From Dehalococcoidia bacterium UBA2158 (GTDB taxonomy: Bacteria; Chloroflexota; Dehalococcoidia; Lucifugimonadales; UBA3495): a DNA stretch of 64,000 bases. The DNA lies in contig DCWQ01000039.1 in assembly GCA_002328185.1 (NCBI GenBank), forward strand, positions 36,035 to 100,034. Reading direction: 5' to 3'. Of this stretch, positions 29,305 to 36,894 are shown piece after piece (within the stretch, counting starts at the first letter, position 1; each line of letters starts with the position of its first letter). A program made the translations under genes and the position numbers. Below the pieces are notes generated by a model. The model was not told the DNA's origin and ran no database searches. It saw only the letters and a list, made by a program, of their open reading frames with translations.

Positions 29305-29789
29305 CCGCCGCTCCCGGCCGCCTCGTTCATGTTCTCCGCGGCGGCGGCGATGGAATTGAGAATACCGTAGTAACCGGTGCAGCGGCACAGGTTGCCCATC
29401 ATATATTCTTTGATCTCGTTTTCAGTGGGGCTGGAGTTCTCATCCAGCAGCGATTTGGCGGCAATGACCTGGCCGGGTGTGCAGATGCCGCATTGGAAGC
29501 CGCCGTGGTCGATAAAGGCCTGCTGCACGGGGTGGAGATTGCCGTTCTCGGCGATGCCCTCGATGGTGGTGATCTCAGACCCGTCCACCGCCGCAGCCAA
29601 GGTGATGCAAGAGGCGTACATCTCGCCGTCGACCAACACCGCGCAGGCGCCGCACACGCCGACGCTGCAACTCTCTTTGGTGCCGGTGAGGCCAATGTCA
29701 TACCGGATACAATCGACCAGTAGACGCCGTGCCGGGATGTCCAATTCGTGGTCGGTACCGTTGACCTTGAGGTGGACCTTCTGGTTCAT
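29301..29789 (-). CDS. coxS: [2Fe-2S] subunit of a molybdenum hydroxylase (CoxS-like)
   Basis: The 162-residue small subunit carries two [2Fe-2S] clusters. The N-terminal ferredoxin domain shows ESCSVGVCGACAVLVDG with a fourth Cys in YASC; the C-terminal domain shows CGICTPGQ and NLCRCTGYYGI. In the family this relays electrons from the molybdopterin site to FAD. It is the first gene of a three-gene minus-strand unit (S, M, G). A divergent gene starts about 160 bases away, so no room exists upstream for the large subunit. Confidence 0.94.
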   Translation of the reverse strand: MNQKVHLKVNGTDHELDIPARRLLVDCIRYDIGLTGTKESCSVGVCGACAVLVDGEMYASCITLAAAVDGSEITTIEGIAENGNLHPVQQAFIDHGGFQCGICTPGQVIAAKSLLDENSSPTENEIKEYMMGNLCRCTGYYGILNSIAAAAENMNEAAGSGG

Positions 29790-29847
29790 ACCATCCCCTT
29801 GCCCGTCTCGTAAAATGCGCTATTAGCGCCAGAAAAACCAGGCCCAA

Positions 29848-29856
29848 TGCTATACT
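29848..29856 (+). promoter_or_regulatory. Extended -10 promoter element for the gene at 29953
   Basis: TGCTATACT gives the TGn motif and a 5/6 -10 box (29851-29856), about 95 bases before the plus-strand start. No good -35 box is present, as is usual for extended -10 promoters. Confidence 0.4.
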
Positions 29857-29952
29857 ACCCAACTACCCTTTCGCAACCTGCAAAGCAGGATTTTCTGGGC
29901 GGGAGATACCCTAGACCTGGCTTCCGATTCTTAAGATTAAGGTGATGTAACA

Positions 29953-30375
29953 ATGACTCAGAAGAACGGCAACGCCGCCTCGCAGCACATCGGTAACACC
30001 GTGTTGGTTGTGACCATGGAAGTGGACGAGGCTGACGACGCAGAATTCAACGAGTGGTACAACGAACAGCATCTGCCCGAACGGATGGCCATCCCTGGCT
30101 ACGTCTCCGCCCGCCGGTTCAAGCTGGAAGGCGACAATAACAACAACGCGCTCAAATACCTGTGCATCTGGGAGATGGAAGACGGCAGCCCGCTGCAGAG
30201 CGAGATGTACAAGGACCAGAACGCCCATCCCACGGAGCTATACCTGCGGGTAAACGAGACCATCAAAGCCAGGACCCGGGGACTGTACACCCAGGTCTAC
30301 CCGGAGCCCGGAACGTCCTTTGAAGACTGCGCCGGCTTTCACGGAGAGCGCCTGCCGGCACACCCGTCGGCCTAA
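29953..30375 (+). CDS. Small dimeric alpha/beta-barrel protein (EthD/DUF4286-like), unknown function
   Basis: The 140-residue protein has VLVVTMEVDEADDAEFNEWY followed by NEQHLPERMAIPGYVSARRF and YLCIWEMEDGSPLQSEMY, a pattern seen in small ferredoxin-like dimeric barrels that act on hydrophobic degradation intermediates or have no known role. RBS AAGGTGAT precedes ATG 29953. It sits between the divergent coxSMG genes and a convergent LLM oxidoreductase, which hints at a part in organic-substrate breakdown, but no reaction can be given. Confidence 0.65.
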   Translation: MTQKNGNAASQHIGNTVLVVTMEVDEADDAEFNEWYNEQHLPERMAIPGYVSARRFKLEGDNNNNALKYLCIWEMEDGSPLQSEMYKDQNAHPTELYLRVNETIKARTRGLYTQVYPEPGTSFEDCAGFHGERLPAHPSA

Positions 30376-30385
30376 GTCAGACCGC

Positions 30386-31426
30386 CTACTTGAAAGCGGG
30401 CATCACTTCTTTGGCGAATAGCCGCATGGACTTGAGCACCTTGTCCTGGGGCATTCCGCCAAAGGAGAAGTTGCAACCGAAGTATTCGACGCCCTGATCT
30501 TGAAGCCCCTTGATCTTGGCGATGATCTGGTCCGGGGAGCCGATGAAGGCCCGGTTCTTATACAGATAATCGTAGCTGGGCGGAACCTCGGTGCGGGCCT
30601 TCCGGAAATCATCCATCTTGTCCCACACTTCACTGCCGGTGTCGAAGGTGCGCCGCCACTGGATCATGTCCAGGTTCCAGTCTAGGGCCGGCTTGGAGTC
30701 AACCCTGGCCTGCTCTTCCGTTTCAGCCACATAGAAATATCTGAAGAACGGAATCTCACCCATCTTCATGTTTTGGCCCTTGGCCTTCGCCAGGTCGACC
30801 ATGGTATGGCACAACGCCATGGCGTCCTCAGTGTCGAGCACCACGCCAACCAGCAGTGGGTGGCCCGACGCGGCGACAAAGTCCCGGGTGGCCTGGGTGC
30901 GCGTGGCCGCGATGTAGATCGGCGGATAGGGAGATTGCACCGGCTGAGGCACCAAGTTCGCGTTGGTGATCTTGTAGTGCTCCCCGTCAAAGGAGTAATT
31001 TTTTGTGGACCAGAGACCCTGAATCATGGTAATGGATTCTTGGAACCGCTGCTGGCTTTCTTCCACCGGGACGTTGGCGACATTGTATTCAGACGAGGCA
31101 GCCCCGCGCCCGAACCCGACATCGATGCGCCCTCCGCTAAGGACATCCAGAGTCGCGATCTCTTCAGCCAGTCGCGCCGGTATATGTAGCGGCGATACGA
31201 ACACGGCCGAACCGATTCTCAGTGTCGTGGTATTCGCCGCGATGTGGCAGGCCAAGACATTCGGCGCCGCGCCCAGCCCGTAACGGGTGAAGTGATGCTC
31301 CGCCATCCAGGCGCTCTTGAACCCCAGCTCTTCACCGAGTACAAATTCTTCGGTGATGTCGTCGTAGACCTGTTTGGGGTCACTCCCTTCTGGCCAGGGC
31401 ACGTGAGAGAAAAGGGCAAAATCCAT
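30386..31426 (-). CDS. LLM class flavin-dependent oxidoreductase (luciferase-like)
   Basis: A 346-residue luciferase-fold protein with MDFALFSHVPWPEGSDPKQ, WMAEHHFTRYGLGAAPNVLA, RIGSAVFVSPLHIPARLAEE, VLSGGRIDVGFGRG and FIGSPDQIIAKIKGL near the C-terminus. It is clearly a paralogue, not a copy, of the three other LLM genes in the window. The flavin (FMN or F420) and substrate are unknown. It ends 10 bases from the stop of the convergent small-barrel gene. Confidence 0.87.
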   Translation of the reverse strand: MDFALFSHVPWPEGSDPKQVYDDITEEFVLGEELGFKSAWMAEHHFTRYGLGAAPNVLACHIAANTTTLRIGSAVFVSPLHIPARLAEEIATLDVLSGGRIDVGFGRGAASSEYNVANVPVEESQQRFQESITMIQGLWSTKNYSFDGEHYKITNANLVPQPVQSPYPPIYIAATRTQATRDFVAASGHPLLVGVVLDTEDAMALCHTMVDLAKAKGQNMKMGEIPFFRYFYVAETEEQARVDSKPALDWNLDMIQWRRTFDTGSEVWDKMDDFRKARTEVPPSYDYLYKNRAFIGSPDQIIAKIKGLQDQGVEYFGCNFSFGGMPQDKVLKSMRLFAKEVMPAFK

Positions 31427-31471
31427 CTTTGTCGGCTCTCCATTTCGGGTATATAGTGCTTCTTATCAAAG

Positions 31472-31503
31472 CCGGTATCATTAAATCACACAATTGATAC
31501 CGG
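31472..31503. promoter_or_regulatory. Inverted repeat between divergent LLM gene and holA
   Basis: CCGGTATCA and TGATACCGG form a perfect 9-bp inverted repeat with a 14-base AT-rich centre, 46 bases upstream of the LLM start. It has the size and symmetry of a dimeric regulator site; there is no T-tract, so it is not a terminator. Confidence 0.35.
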
Positions 31504-31564
31504 TGCTACCTGAAATTGATGACAATCTAACCATGTTCGACTAGGCGTGGATGGAACAGGCCGG

Positions 31565-31573
31565 TGATATAAT
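31565..31573 (+). promoter_or_regulatory. Extended -10 promoter of holA
   Basis: TGATATAAT combines TGn with a perfect TATAAT (31568-31573). Transcription should start near 31580, downstream of an open ATG at 31551 and upstream of the TTG at 31611, so it decides which start is used. Confidence 0.5.
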
Positions 31574-31610
31574 CCGGCCCGCCAGATCTGCGTTCACGGG
31601 GGAGTCCGAT

Positions 31611-32624
31611 TTGCCCGCACACCTGCTCCATGGCGACAATTTCCTGGTCCCCAGACGGCTGGACGAGCTCATCGCCGAGGCTGGGGCATCGGACGTTCTC
31701 GAAGCCAACCGTCACCGCCTGATTGGGTCTCAGGCTAAGCCTGACGAACTGCTGAGTATGTGTAACGCCCTGCCTTTCATGGACGACTACCGTCTCGTGA
31801 TAGTTGACGGGCTGCTTGGAACGGCTGAGTCCCAGAGACAAGGCCGGGGACGTGGAGGGAGCCGCGGGCGCGGTCCATCGTCAGAATCGGGAGTCGCCGG
31901 CCAATGGCAGGCGCTGGGCAAGGCTATCCCGCAGATGCCCGACACCACCGTCTTAGTATTCACCGACGGGGCCTTGGGCGCCAACAACCCTCTGCTTCGC
32001 ATGCTGCGGCCGGTAGCCGAAGTGGAAGAGCTGTTCGCCCCCTCCGGCGAGGCGCTGGCCCGTTGGGTTAAGTCCGCCGTCGAGGCCAAAGGCGCGTCCA
32101 TTAGCCCCTCAGCCAACCGGTCGATCACCGACTTGGTGGGCAACGACCTACGGACCCTAGACCAAGAGCTTGAGAAATTAGCCCTGTATTGCTCTGGGCG
32201 GGAGATTCAGGAGACGGATGTGGGAGAGATGGTGTCCCAGGTCCGCGAAGCCAACATCTTTGTCGCGGTCGACGCGATGATCGGCGGCCGCCCCAATGTT
32301 GCCTTGCGCCTATTGCACCAATTGAAAGAGGACGGCAAAGAAGCGCCCCAGATCATCGGAATGGTCGAGCGCCAACTGCGCCTGTTGGCGTTGGCTAGGG
32401 ATGCCATTGACCGGGGAATTCCCCAAGGCGAGATGAAAGGACGGTTGGGAACGTCTTCGGACTTCGTCGTGCGAAAGACTTCGGAGCAGGCCCGGCGTCA
32501 CTCGATGCCGGAGATCGTCTGGCGCTACAACCGGTTATTGGAGACTGACCGAGCCATCAAATGGGGCCGGATGGAGCCAGACTTGGCCCTGGAATTGCTG
32601 GTAGGCGATGACATGGCCAGATGA
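31611..32624 (+). CDS. holA: DNA polymerase III subunit delta
   Basis: Clamp-loader subunit that opens the sliding clamp. I start at TTG 31611 (LPAHLLHGDNFLVPRR), since GGGGGAG lies 6 bases upstream and a promoter lies just before it; this matches the usual short N-terminus LHGDD-type start. The 337-residue protein has the AAA+-like domain I without a Walker A motif, LEKLALYCSGREIQETDVG, and the C-terminal domain (LRLLHQLKEDGKEAPQIIGM, ERQLRLLALARDAI). An insertion rich in Gly/Arg (QGRGRGGSRGRGPSSESG) near residue 80 is unusual. Confidence 0.9.
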   Translation: MPAHLLHGDNFLVPRRLDELIAEAGASDVLEANRHRLIGSQAKPDELLSMCNALPFMDDYRLVIVDGLLGTAESQRQGRGRGGSRGRGPSSESGVAGQWQALGKAIPQMPDTTVLVFTDGALGANNPLLRMLRPVAEVEELFAPSGEALARWVKSAVEAKGASISPSANRSITDLVGNDLRTLDQELEKLALYCSGREIQETDVGEMVSQVREANIFVAVDAMIGGRPNVALRLLHQLKEDGKEAPQIIGMVERQLRLLALARDAIDRGIPQGEMKGRLGTSSDFVVRKTSEQARRHSMPEIVWRYNRLLETDRAIKWGRMEPDLALELLVGDDMAR

Positions 32625-32685
32625 AGTTTCCCGTCTGCCGGGCAACAGCGGCAAACCCCCGGCGCTGGATGTCCGCCTAGGCGTT

Positions 32686-33660
32686 TCAGTCGGGCACCAC
32701 CGGGTTGTAGCAAGCGACCATGTGCCCTTGTTCGATCTCCACTAACCTAGGTTTCGGGTCGGTCCGGCACCGGTTCTGCGCTTTGAAGCAGCGGGGCAGG
32801 AAGGGGCATTCCGCAGGCAATTTGATCATATCGGGCGGGTTGCCGGGCAGAGGTTCGATTCTCTTCCCCGGTTCGTCTATACGAGGCAATGCCTGCAATA
32901 GAGACCAGGTGTAAGGGTGCTGTGGCCGGCGAAATAGCGGCACCACCCCGGCGTCTTCCACAACATTCCCAGCATAGATCACGCCTACGTCATTGGCCAT
33001 TGCCGCAACCACGCCCATGTCGTGGGTGATCAGCAGGACCGACGCGTTCTGCTCTTTGACCAGTTCTCTGATCCGGTGCAGTATCTCTGCCTGAAGCGTA
33101 ACGTCCAGGCCCGATGTGGGCTCATCGGCGATGAGCAATTTGGGGCGCATGACCAGGGCCATAGCCATCATCACCCGCTGACACATGCCGCCGCTCAGGG
33201 CAAATGAATACTGGCCCATCACTCGTTTGGGGTCGGCCATCCCCATCTCATAGAGCATGTCCTCGGCCATTTTATTGGCATTGCGGAGAGAGGTGTTACC
33301 GTGCGTCAGGATCGCCTCTTCCAATTGCGGCCCGATGGCCTCAATGGGATTCAGAGCGGACTGAGCGTTTTGGAACACCAGAGATATCTCTCGTCCTCTC
33401 AGGTCTCGCATCTGTTCCGACCCTGCCCTAAGAAGGTCGATGTCCCGGTACGTGATCCGGCCGTCGGCGATCTCTGAGTTCTGAGGCAGAAGCCCCATGA
33501 TGGTGAGCGCCAAAGTGCTCTTGCCCGAACCGCTTTCACCCACGACACAAAGGATCTGACCTTCGTCGAGGGTCAGGTTCACGTTGTTCAGCGCCTTCAC
33601 CCGTCCGGCGGAGGTGCCGAAACTCACTGTCAGGTCTTCTATTGTGAGTAATGCAGTCAT
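32686..33660 (-). CDS. Peptide/nickel-type ABC transporter ATP-binding protein (DppD/OppD-like)
   Basis: The 324-residue ATPase has Walker A VVGESGSGKSTLAL, Q-loop, signature LSGGMCQRVMMAMAL, Walker B LLIADEPTSGLD and switch His (LLITHDMGV). It ends with the oligopeptide-type C-terminal module and its cysteines (CPFLPRC, QNRCR), which in this group of importers serves as a C-terminal extension. No permease, binding protein or second ATPase gene is beside it: holA converges on one side and a PHP gene lies on the other. It is an orphan subunit here; partners may be elsewhere in the genome. Confidence 0.92.
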   Translation of the reverse strand: MTALLTIEDLTVSFGTSAGRVKALNNVNLTLDEGQILCVVGESGSGKSTLALTIMGLLPQNSEIADGRITYRDIDLLRAGSEQMRDLRGREISLVFQNAQSALNPIEAIGPQLEEAILTHGNTSLRNANKMAEDMLYEMGMADPKRVMGQYSFALSGGMCQRVMMAMALVMRPKLLIADEPTSGLDVTLQAEILHRIRELVKEQNASVLLITHDMGVVAAMANDVGVIYAGNVVEDAGVVPLFRRPQHPYTWSLLQALPRIDEPGKRIEPLPGNPPDMIKLPAECPFLPRCFKAQNRCRTDPKPRLVEIEQGHMVACYNPVVPD

Positions 33661-33721
33661 CTATTCAAGGCTTCCAATCAAACCCTGGTGAGTATTCGAG
33701 TCATTAGCGAAAAGGACTCAA

Positions 33722-34381
33722 CTAAGCTTTAAGTATGGCTTTTTGCCTCAAGTCCACCGGATGGTACCGCCCATCTCGCAGTTCTTTTATGAGGTCTTTC
33801 AGGCAGGATACCGGCTGTTTGAATTCGGTTGCCACGGTGCCTATCTGTTCCACCTTGTGGGCATCGCTGCCAGCGGTCATACTCGTGCTCAGCAATCCGC
33901 CCAGCTCCAGGGAAAATTCGTTCTGAATGGCCAGGCCTCGCCCGTTCAACGCCTCGATACCATGGCACATCTGAAAGAACTCGTCACCCCGGGCCCGCTC
34001 CAGCATCTCTTCCCGGACTCCGGGCCGCCCCGCCGGCTCCTCCAAGAAGCGCCGCCGGTATGGGTGTGCCGCGATCATGACTCCCTCAGCTTTATTTACG
34101 GACGCTTGCAGGAATTCGGGTCTATGCATGCCAAATTGGTATTCGCTTAGCCCAAATACTAATACGTGGCCGGCCTCCGTATTGATCTCACAGCCGGGTA
34201 TGACCAAGAAATCGTGCTTGCTGGAGAGGTCCCGAATCTGCTCGTCGGTCCAGAAAACATCGTGATCCGTGAGGCATATACCGTCCAATCCCAACGACTT
34301 GGAGCCCTCAATCAACTCGTCCACGGTCATAAAACTGTCATCGGAGTTGGGATAACTGTGGGTATGAATGTCTATCAGCAA
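33722..34381 (-). CDS. PHP-domain phosphoesterase
   Basis: The 219-residue protein starts MLIDIHTHSYPNSDDS (first metal-binding His pair), followed by ICLTDHDVFWTDEQ, PGCEINTEAGHVLVFG, VMIAAHPYRRRF and MTAGSDAHKVEQIG, the standard set of PHP metal ligands. Such small single-domain proteins hydrolyse phosphate esters or nucleotide phosphates; the substrate is not known. It is 61 bases upstream of the ABC ATPase on the same strand and may be co-transcribed. Confidence 0.87.
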   Translation of the reverse strand: MLIDIHTHSYPNSDDSFMTVDELIEGSKSLGLDGICLTDHDVFWTDEQIRDLSSKHDFLVIPGCEINTEAGHVLVFGLSEYQFGMHRPEFLQASVNKAEGVMIAAHPYRRRFLEEPAGRPGVREEMLERARGDEFFQMCHGIEALNGRGLAIQNEFSLELGGLLSTSMTAGSDAHKVEQIGTVATEFKQPVSCLKDLIKELRDGRYHPVDLRQKAILKA

Positions 34382-34521
34382 GTGCTATCTATTCAACCGT
34401 GATTATTCAACCTGGCCAGCCTGAGTGTACGCCATTGCCTCTGGCGCGCGTGCTCCGCCAATAATAGCAAACCTACATAGCAAACCCAACTGGGGTTGAA
34501 AAATAGCTAGGAAGCGCCGGG

Positions 34522-36843
34522 TTAGCGCGGATCTAGAAAGCCCTCTTCTCGTAACAGCTCCGTGACATCTTCAGCCTTGCTGCTGCCGATCTTCAGCCGG
34601 CGCTCCAGATAGGAGGCGGTCAACTGAGGGTTCCTCGCGGCCAACTCCCTGGCTTCTTCCATGATATGGGCGTCGACGTCGTCCCCGTCTTCATCCACTT
34701 CCGGCTCACCCACGTTGATCAGCGGCAAGGGCGGGCCTTCTTGACCCAACCAGAACTCGACCATGTGGTCGATCTCCTGGTCGTAGACCAACGTTCCCTG
34801 AACCCGGCTGGGTTTGGGAGATTCGTGGTGCAACAGCAGCATATCGCCCTTGCCCAACAGCTTCTCCGCCCCGATGGCGTCCAGGATCACCCTGGAGTCG
34901 ACCTGGGATGCTACGGCGAACGCGGCGCGGGCTGGAATGTTGGCCTTGAGCAGGCCGGTCACCACATTGACGGACGGCCTCTGCGTAGCCAGCACGAGGT
35001 GTATCCCGGTGGCCCGGCCCAGTTGGGCCAGCCGCACCAGGTTCTGTTCCACCTCGAACCCGCCGACCATCATCAGGTCAGCCAGCTCGTCAACGATCAA
35101 CACCAAGAAGGGCATCTTCTCTTTGGCCCGTTTGTTATAGCCCTCGATGTTCCTGGCGCCGACTTCTTCCATCAGCTTGTAGCGGCCAAGCATCTCCCGG
35201 ATCAGCCCCCTCAGGGCGGTATTGACCTCTTCAGCGTCCACGATCACCGGGCCCACCAGATGGGGAATCCCGTTGAACGGAGTAAGCTCGACCCGCTTGG
35301 GGTCCACCATCAAGATGCGCAACTGCTCCGGCGTTGTGGTGAGCAGGAATGAGGCCACGATGGAGTTGATACAGACGCTCTTGCCGCTGCCGGTGGCGCC
35401 TGCGATCAGCATGTGGGGCAGAGCAGCCAGATCTAAGACCACGGGGCTGCCGCCGGTGTCCTGGCCCAATGCTATGGGCAGGCCGCCTTTGGCCACCAAC
35501 CGCTTGAAGACCGGCGTCTCCATCACCTCTCTCAGATGCACCTTGCTGGGCGACGGACTGGGCACTTCCAGACCGACCAGAGCCTCGCCGGGCACGGGGG
35601 CCTCGATCCTCAGGTACGGCGTTTTCAGCGCCAGGGCCATGTCCTTCTCACGCGTCAATATGCTCTGGACCTTGACCCGGCTGCGTTCCAGGGCAGAGGG
35701 GTCTGCATCGCCGGTGTCGAGCCCTATTGCCCCGCGGCCGGCGTCTCCCCGCTTGGGAACCCAACCGGGCACCAAACCAAATCGCACGATTCTGGGACCG
35801 GCCTTAACGTCGGTTACCTCAACCCTCACGCCATGATCACCCAGTGTGGTTTCCACCAGCCGGGCCATCTCTTGAAGGGCGGCTTCAGGTGCGTGATGCG
35901 TGTCTGGCGGGGTCAGCAGGTCGATCTCGGGCGTGTCCCAGCCTCGTTTGGAGCGTCTGCCTGTGTCGGCAGGCTCGGAGGCGGCGATGGCCTTGGCCGG
36001 CTTCGGGGCTCTCCTGGCAGCAGGTTCTTTGGTGTCCCAGGTGGGGATCAATCCTGAGGCCGGCGGCTCCCATTCCTCGTCATCGCCAGTGTCCGGGCCG
36101 TCCAGGTCCAAGTCATCAACGGGGTCAAAACCCAACTCGATATCAGTCTCCGCATCCCCTTGATAGGCCAGGGTGCGCACTGGCGCTTTGGACGGACCCA
36201 TGACCAACATCTTCATCAGGTCTTTTTTCGAGGCCTGTCGGTGCAACCCATAACGGAAGATGCGGACTCTCCGGTCGATGAACCGGGCCGTCTCTTGGAT
36301 GCCGATGTAGGAATAGAGCAGGCCCACCTGCAGCACGAACAAAGCGGCCCTGGTGTACTTCCAGTACCGTGTGCCGGCGCTCTTGGGTCTAACTATCAAG
36401 GGAACAGCCAGGGCGATAGCCGCTATCTTTACAGCAGCCAGAATCGCAGGGGTTCCGCCCAGGTAACCGCCCCATTTCCCGCCCAGACTAACGTCTTCCA
36501 GAACTCCGTCCGAGGGGAATATGGTCGATAGCGCGCCAATGGACATAGCAGCCAACGCAGTGGCGATGACCCATCGGCGCCAATGGGTGAAAACGATGTG
36601 GCGGTTGTAGCGGAGCGTGAAGAGGGTTACGGCAACCAACAGACCCACTGGGACCCAGCCGTAGCCAAGGGCCTGGATGGCCCATTCCCGTGCGTCGTTA
36701 GAGAAGCCGAAATACAGGCCGACCGAAAGACCAATAGCCAATATGGCTAATGCATCTATCAGTGACCCGGGGGCTCCGTGGACTAGGTCTTTTATCGATG
36801 GCAAGGCGGTATCACCGCGCTTCCGCCAAATTGAACTGGCCAC
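34522..36843 (-). CDS. ftsK: DNA translocase FtsK/SpoIIIE
   Basis: Moves chromosomal DNA at the division septum. The 773-residue protein has several N-terminal membrane segments (about residues 30-190), a charged linker rich in Pro/Glu, and the motor: AGATGSGKSVCINSIVASFL (Walker A), LVLIVDELADLMMVGG (Walker B), and LATQRPSVNVVTGLLKANIP. The winged-helix gamma domain ends the protein (LTASYLERRLKIGSSKAEDV). Start is GTG 36843 with GGAGGG 5 bases upstream. RNase J lies just upstream on the same strand with a 51-base gap. Confidence 0.95.
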   Translation of the reverse strand: MASSIWRKRGDTALPSIKDLVHGAPGSLIDALAILAIGLSVGLYFGFSNDAREWAIQALGYGWVPVGLLVAVTLFTLRYNRHIVFTHWRRWVIATALAAMSIGALSTIFPSDGVLEDVSLGGKWGGYLGGTPAILAAVKIAAIALAVPLIVRPKSAGTRYWKYTRAALFVLQVGLLYSYIGIQETARFIDRRVRIFRYGLHRQASKKDLMKMLVMGPSKAPVRTLAYQGDAETDIELGFDPVDDLDLDGPDTGDDEEWEPPASGLIPTWDTKEPAARRAPKPAKAIAASEPADTGRRSKRGWDTPEIDLLTPPDTHHAPEAALQEMARLVETTLGDHGVRVEVTDVKAGPRIVRFGLVPGWVPKRGDAGRGAIGLDTGDADPSALERSRVKVQSILTREKDMALALKTPYLRIEAPVPGEALVGLEVPSPSPSKVHLREVMETPVFKRLVAKGGLPIALGQDTGGSPVVLDLAALPHMLIAGATGSGKSVCINSIVASFLLTTTPEQLRILMVDPKRVELTPFNGIPHLVGPVIVDAEEVNTALRGLIREMLGRYKLMEEVGARNIEGYNKRAKEKMPFLVLIVDELADLMMVGGFEVEQNLVRLAQLGRATGIHLVLATQRPSVNVVTGLLKANIPARAAFAVASQVDSRVILDAIGAEKLLGKGDMLLLHHESPKPSRVQGTLVYDQEIDHMVEFWLGQEGPPLPLINVGEPEVDEDGDDVDAHIMEEARELAARNPQLTASYLERRLKIGSSKAEDVTELLREEGFLDPR

Positions 36844-36894
36844 TATATCCCTCCAGTGGCAGTTACTATGGCCGGTTTCCGGCGAGTGGCTGGA

